A stretch of 64,000 bases of DNA from Pomphorhynchus laevis (lineage: Eukaryota > Acanthocephala > Palaeacanthocephala > Echinorhynchida > Pomphorhynchidae). The stretch lies in contig WNNJ02001554.1 of the NCBI GenBank assembly GCA_012934845.2, forward strand, positions 168,986 to 232,985, read 5' to 3'. Positions 60,090 to 64,000 of the stretch are shown here, piece by piece. The notes beneath the pieces were generated by a model. That model worked only from the letters and a program-made list of their open reading frames with translations. It did not search any database and was not told the origin of the DNA. Made by a program: the position numbers and the translations under genes. How positions within the stretch are numbered: the first letter of the stretch is position 1; each line of letters starts with the position of its first letter.

Positions 60090-62583
60090 TCACGCCATGT
60101 AAACGTATTCATCATGACGCGATTTTGACTTTTGAATGAATTCTCGTTCTACTAATGACTCGACTGATCGTCTAATCATAGCAACATCTGGAGTAAATCG
60201 TTCTTTTGATTTTTCGATAACCTAAATGTTAAATGTTGTCTATTATTAATTTGTGTTAAAGCATAAATACCTCAGCTACCAAAAGTGAGTGCTTTAACGT
60301 CTGTTTAGATTTCATTATCCGTATAATTAAAGCTTGCAGAAAATAGTCACGATCGAATTCAATTGACTTTGTTAGTTTTTTGTCATCATCAAGCATGAAG
60401 TTATCAGGAACATAATTGTTAGCGTACAGGCAGTGCTTAAGCTTGTTACTGTGAAAATCGAAATTAAGGGCAATCTAAAAACAGAGGAATTAGCAAAATT
60501 AACAAATTGTCAGATCGCCTGAAGAGAGTCAGCATTTGAAAGGCTCTGTTCAAATCAAATCAGCTAACTGAGTCTATGTATTTAATATATAAAATAAACA
60601 AAACATAATAATGCTAAATCAAAATTTAATAATTAAATAATAAAATAAATAATTGAGAAAATTCGTTTCCAATCCGAATTATTACAAGAAGGCGAGGAAA
60701 CAGGAATATTTATTCGATTAGAAAAACCCAATATTTCGACGGCACTACGGCACGTCATCTTCAGGGTTGTGTATATTAATATCTCAAATTTTTTTAGGTA
60801 CCTAAAAAAGGCCTCAATCGATAGTTAACTAAAACTTTATTAATGATAACATAAACTTTATTAATGCCAACAACCTTGTAAAGAACTATAAACATACGAA
60901 TTTCAATAAATTAATTTCAATTAATTTTAATAATATAATTTTATATTTAAAAATTTATATCTTAAATTAGCAAGGTTCAATTAGTGTAACAATTATAATC
61001 ATATAATTTTAATAATATAAAAACGATAATATTATTAAAGTGATTTAATAACGAGTTATATTTAAATTATTATTTACAAATCTCCTGTATTAAATTAAGG
61101 AATCTAATTTTTTATAAGATTAACATAGTAATAAGTTAAAATGTTTGATAAGTTCGTCCTTTATCTGCTTGCACGGCTAATCCGATGGCAATCCCTCGTC
61201 GACGTCGCAAACGGCCTGGTCGATGACCGGCAAATGTTCCCATTTTTTGATCATCCACGTTACATCAAGCATGTTACTGTAGCGTCAGTCGTATCGTCCG
61301 AAGGTATCGAAAGTCTTACACGAGAGATCTGAAGATTATCACTCGAAGCAGTGGGGAAGAAAGCATTTTCGCTTGCGGTAGCCACTTTGGGTGTGATGGT
61401 GCCACTAGATAAACATATTTTTAATTTAAAATTTATAACACAAAATATGTTGCTTCAGTCAAGTGATATGAGTTTCTGAATATGTAAGTAATAAATGTAT
61501 AATAAGAAAAAAAGATGTCTATATTTCAAGATACTGAATTTTAGTGGACGAAAAATAAAAGGGGCAGAAACCTGATAGCATATCAGTTCTTTCTCATCAC
61601 TTCTAATCTTTATTATAATACAACGTCTGTTATTTATTAGTCAATTCATAAAAATGACGTTTATTTTAAATTTCAATTTTTTATTTTAACTTGATTTAAA
61701 TTATAAAAAATCTTATAACAATTAGTTAAATGGCATTCGTTAAAAGTACCACGGAGGAGAAAGGACTAAAAATCACAGCCTCAAAACCTCGAATAACTGT
61801 TCCAATTAATGTGAGGAGCCTTAAAATCACCCAAAATGCAAACATTGATGACCTCTAATCTTTATTCTGATACATCGCATATTATTTATTAGTCAATTCA
61901 TAAAAATTGAATTTTATTTTAAATTTCAATTTTTTATTTTAACTTGATATGAATATAAAATGCATAAAATCTTATACACAAATTATTTATTATATAATAA
62001 TTTATTATAATATAATTTATATATTTTAAATTTATATTTCAGCTGCTATTGGAAACTGACATATTTCGAGCACATAACAATCATTTTATTCTGCAGATAA
62101 CATTTTAACTCCCGAAATAAAACTCTGCTAAATAAAACTAAATTACCTTATCTCCATTTACTTTAATGATACCAAATTTTAAAAGAGATTTTAGTGCATT
62201 TTCGAACTGAGAGTATTGGCATTTTTTCTTCAGATACTCCAAAGTCATCCGGTCGCGTAGTAGAAAATTAGACAAAATTCCAAATTGCTGGACAGTAAGT
62301 AACAAGAGGTAAGGTTTATCCAAATAGTTTAATTGAGTTTCAACTAAACGAAAACGATAATAGAATGACTACAGCATTATATGCTACCAGTTGTGAGTGA
62401 CGATAGCCAACGTAACTTTCGACCATTGTGCTTCTCGCTATAAAATCGTTCAAACTAAATTGATAGCTTTTGATTGTGTTTGTAAAAATAAATCACCTTA
62501 GAAACAACATGCATAACACCATATTCTTTAAGAACGTTTTCTAAATCATCGGATTCGGTTGAAGTTAGAGGCCACGATGACGA
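60090..62583 (-). CDS. cullin, C-terminal part (4 exons seen, 5' end not found)
   Basis: Cullins are the scaffolds of cullin-RING ubiquitin ligases; the C-terminal WHB domain is modified by NEDD8. Exons in gene order: 62583-62497, 62368-62147, 60474-60271, 60221-60090, all joined in phase 0, giving 213 residues and a stop. Landmarks are SSSWPLTS (the WPLT strand before the cullin-homology end), NYLDKPYLLLLTVQQFGIL, DRDYFLQALIIRIMKSKQTL with the neddylation Lys in RIMK, KSKERFTPDVAMIRRSVESL, and the end DEYVYMA. WPLT and DEYxYxA are most like CUL2, but the paralogue is not certain. The loop normally holding FSGRKLTW is shortened and diverged. Introns are 128, 1672 and 49 bp; the long one carries PLE scraps. 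N-terminal exons are either beyond 64000 or not recognised in 62584-64000. Confidence 0.88.
60551..60790 (-). mobile_element. PLE end fragments in the cullin intron (fossils)
   Basis: The terminal module CAAATCAGCTAACTGAGTCT (60555) is followed by the AT-rich tail, then by ACCCAATATTTCGACGGCAC ... CATCTTCAGGG near 60727-60765, a hairpin typical of PLE ends. No coding part. Confidence 0.55.
61141..61400. other. GC-richer island of unknown nature in the cullin intron
   Basis: This stretch is clearly less AT-rich than its surroundings and holds a 63-codon frame (61141-61332, MFDKFVLYLLARLIRWQ at its start). I do not recognise it. It may be a scrap of an unlisted mobile element or a foreign insertion; no intron signals suggest an exon. 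Confidence 0.3.
61570..61990 (+). mobile_element. two 3' ends of the endonuclease-less PLE (fossils)
   Basis: TTATTTATTAGTCAATTCAT with the surrounding 3' region of the 1249-2330 family occurs at about 61630 and again at about 61885 (one base different), in the opposite orientation to 1249-2330. Confidence 0.6.
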
Positions 62584-63342
62584 CTAAAGACGAAAATAAC
62601 AAACATGTTTTCTATTTTTTAATAGAGGAAAATATACATGTTTTTATTGGAAAAATTATACAATAAAATTTTTTAATACAATAATATATTGTATAAATAT
62701 TCACAACAATAATATATATTTTTCAAAATATACAATAAAATATATAATTAATAATATATAATTAAAAAATACAATGTGTATTTTTACAATCATATATTTG
62801 TAATTAAAGCAAATTAATGTTGTCCAGAAACAGCATTAATGTCTATAGATAACATTAAAAAGACTTCGGAAACGTCAATACATCTGTATTGCTAATTATG
62901 ATATATATTAGTAGTAAACTTATATTTTACTTCCGGTTGGGATCACTCTAAGACCAAAATGTATATTTATGAATCAGAATTTCTGATATCTACCGACAAA
63001 TAGACAGAGTTAATTTTATTCAATTGACGCTTCGCCTTGCGGCTTTCTCAGAATCTAGAAATGTTCAAATCTGCAGTACAATAACTGTTTTCGTAAATTG
63101 ATAAAAAGCTTAAAATAAAATACTTATGTAACGACTCTTCATTTAAAATTGCTCTCTCTCTATATTTACACTGGTGCCATATCTGTACATAATTGTTGCA
63201 AACAGTATCGCTCACGGTATTTGCGTAACTCCTCACTTTTTACTCTCAATTATTTGATAAGTGAAATAGTCATTTGTTCCATGCGATAGAGCATGTTGTA
63301 CTACGGTATCCGTGTTTAGCTTAGTTTTATGTGCATTATTCA
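62584..63342. other. region upstream of the recognised cullin exons
   Basis: No further cullin exon is recognised on the - strand. AT-rich, with no other gene seen. Confidence 0.5.

Positions 63343-64000
<658 letters not shown>

Overview
The window reads as a piece of an AT-rich invertebrate animal genome, probably an arthropod or relative. The host genes are split by many very short introns (47-69 bp) alongside a few long ones filled with retroelement debris. Most of the sequence is old mobile DNA: LINEs of at least three kinds, Penelope-like elements (PLEs), hairpin MITEs, minisatellites and satellites. The species cannot be fixed from the sequence alone.

Three host genes are supported. 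(1) Serine/threonine protein phosphatase 5 (PPP5C-like), + strand, 23172-33491: twelve exons join without a frame break into 522 residues, with every catalytic residue at a constant +27 offset from human PP5. (2) A Tonsoku-like (TONSL) gene, + strand, 44740-53873: four exons give 865 residues with TPRs, an acidic stretch, three ankyrin repeats and a ubiquitin-like domain. It stops there and lacks the leucine-rich repeats found in human TONSL. (3) The 3' half of a cullin gene, - strand, 60090-62583: four exons including the WHB domain with the neddylation lysine. Its 5' part is not seen.

Layout: 1-2330, LINE and PLE remnants on the - strand. 3640-10615, an eroded LINE, a MITE, then a full-span 4.0-kb LINE with a 15-bp target-site duplication sitting inside a ~37-bp minisatellite. 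11328-12175, a ~295-bp tandem repeat, direct then inverted. 12848-13820, MITEs. 15206-18455, a ~460-bp satellite. 19890-22365, LINE and satellite copies. 23172-33491, PP5. 33620-44090, RT remnants and two kinds of PLE. 44740-53873, TONSL. 54185-59760, a short ribozyme retrocopy and RT remnants. 60090-62583, cullin. 63343-64000, repeats, an AT microsatellite and the start of another satellite copy.

The most notable finding is that two unrelated repeat families each carry a hammerhead self-cleaving ribozyme. The ~460-bp satellite has a minimal type I hammerhead in every monomer (seven in the array, one isolated near 22.2 kb, one cut off near 63.9 kb). The ~295-bp repeat carries a hammerhead whose strand order makes it type III. 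An intact-core copy lies at 12001-12081, and an isolated copy at 54.2 kb begins exactly at the base after the predicted cleavage site, as expected if a self-cleaved RNA had been reverse-transcribed into the genome. PLEs, which are known to be associated with hammerheads, are abundant in the same window and are a plausible source of the reverse transcriptase.
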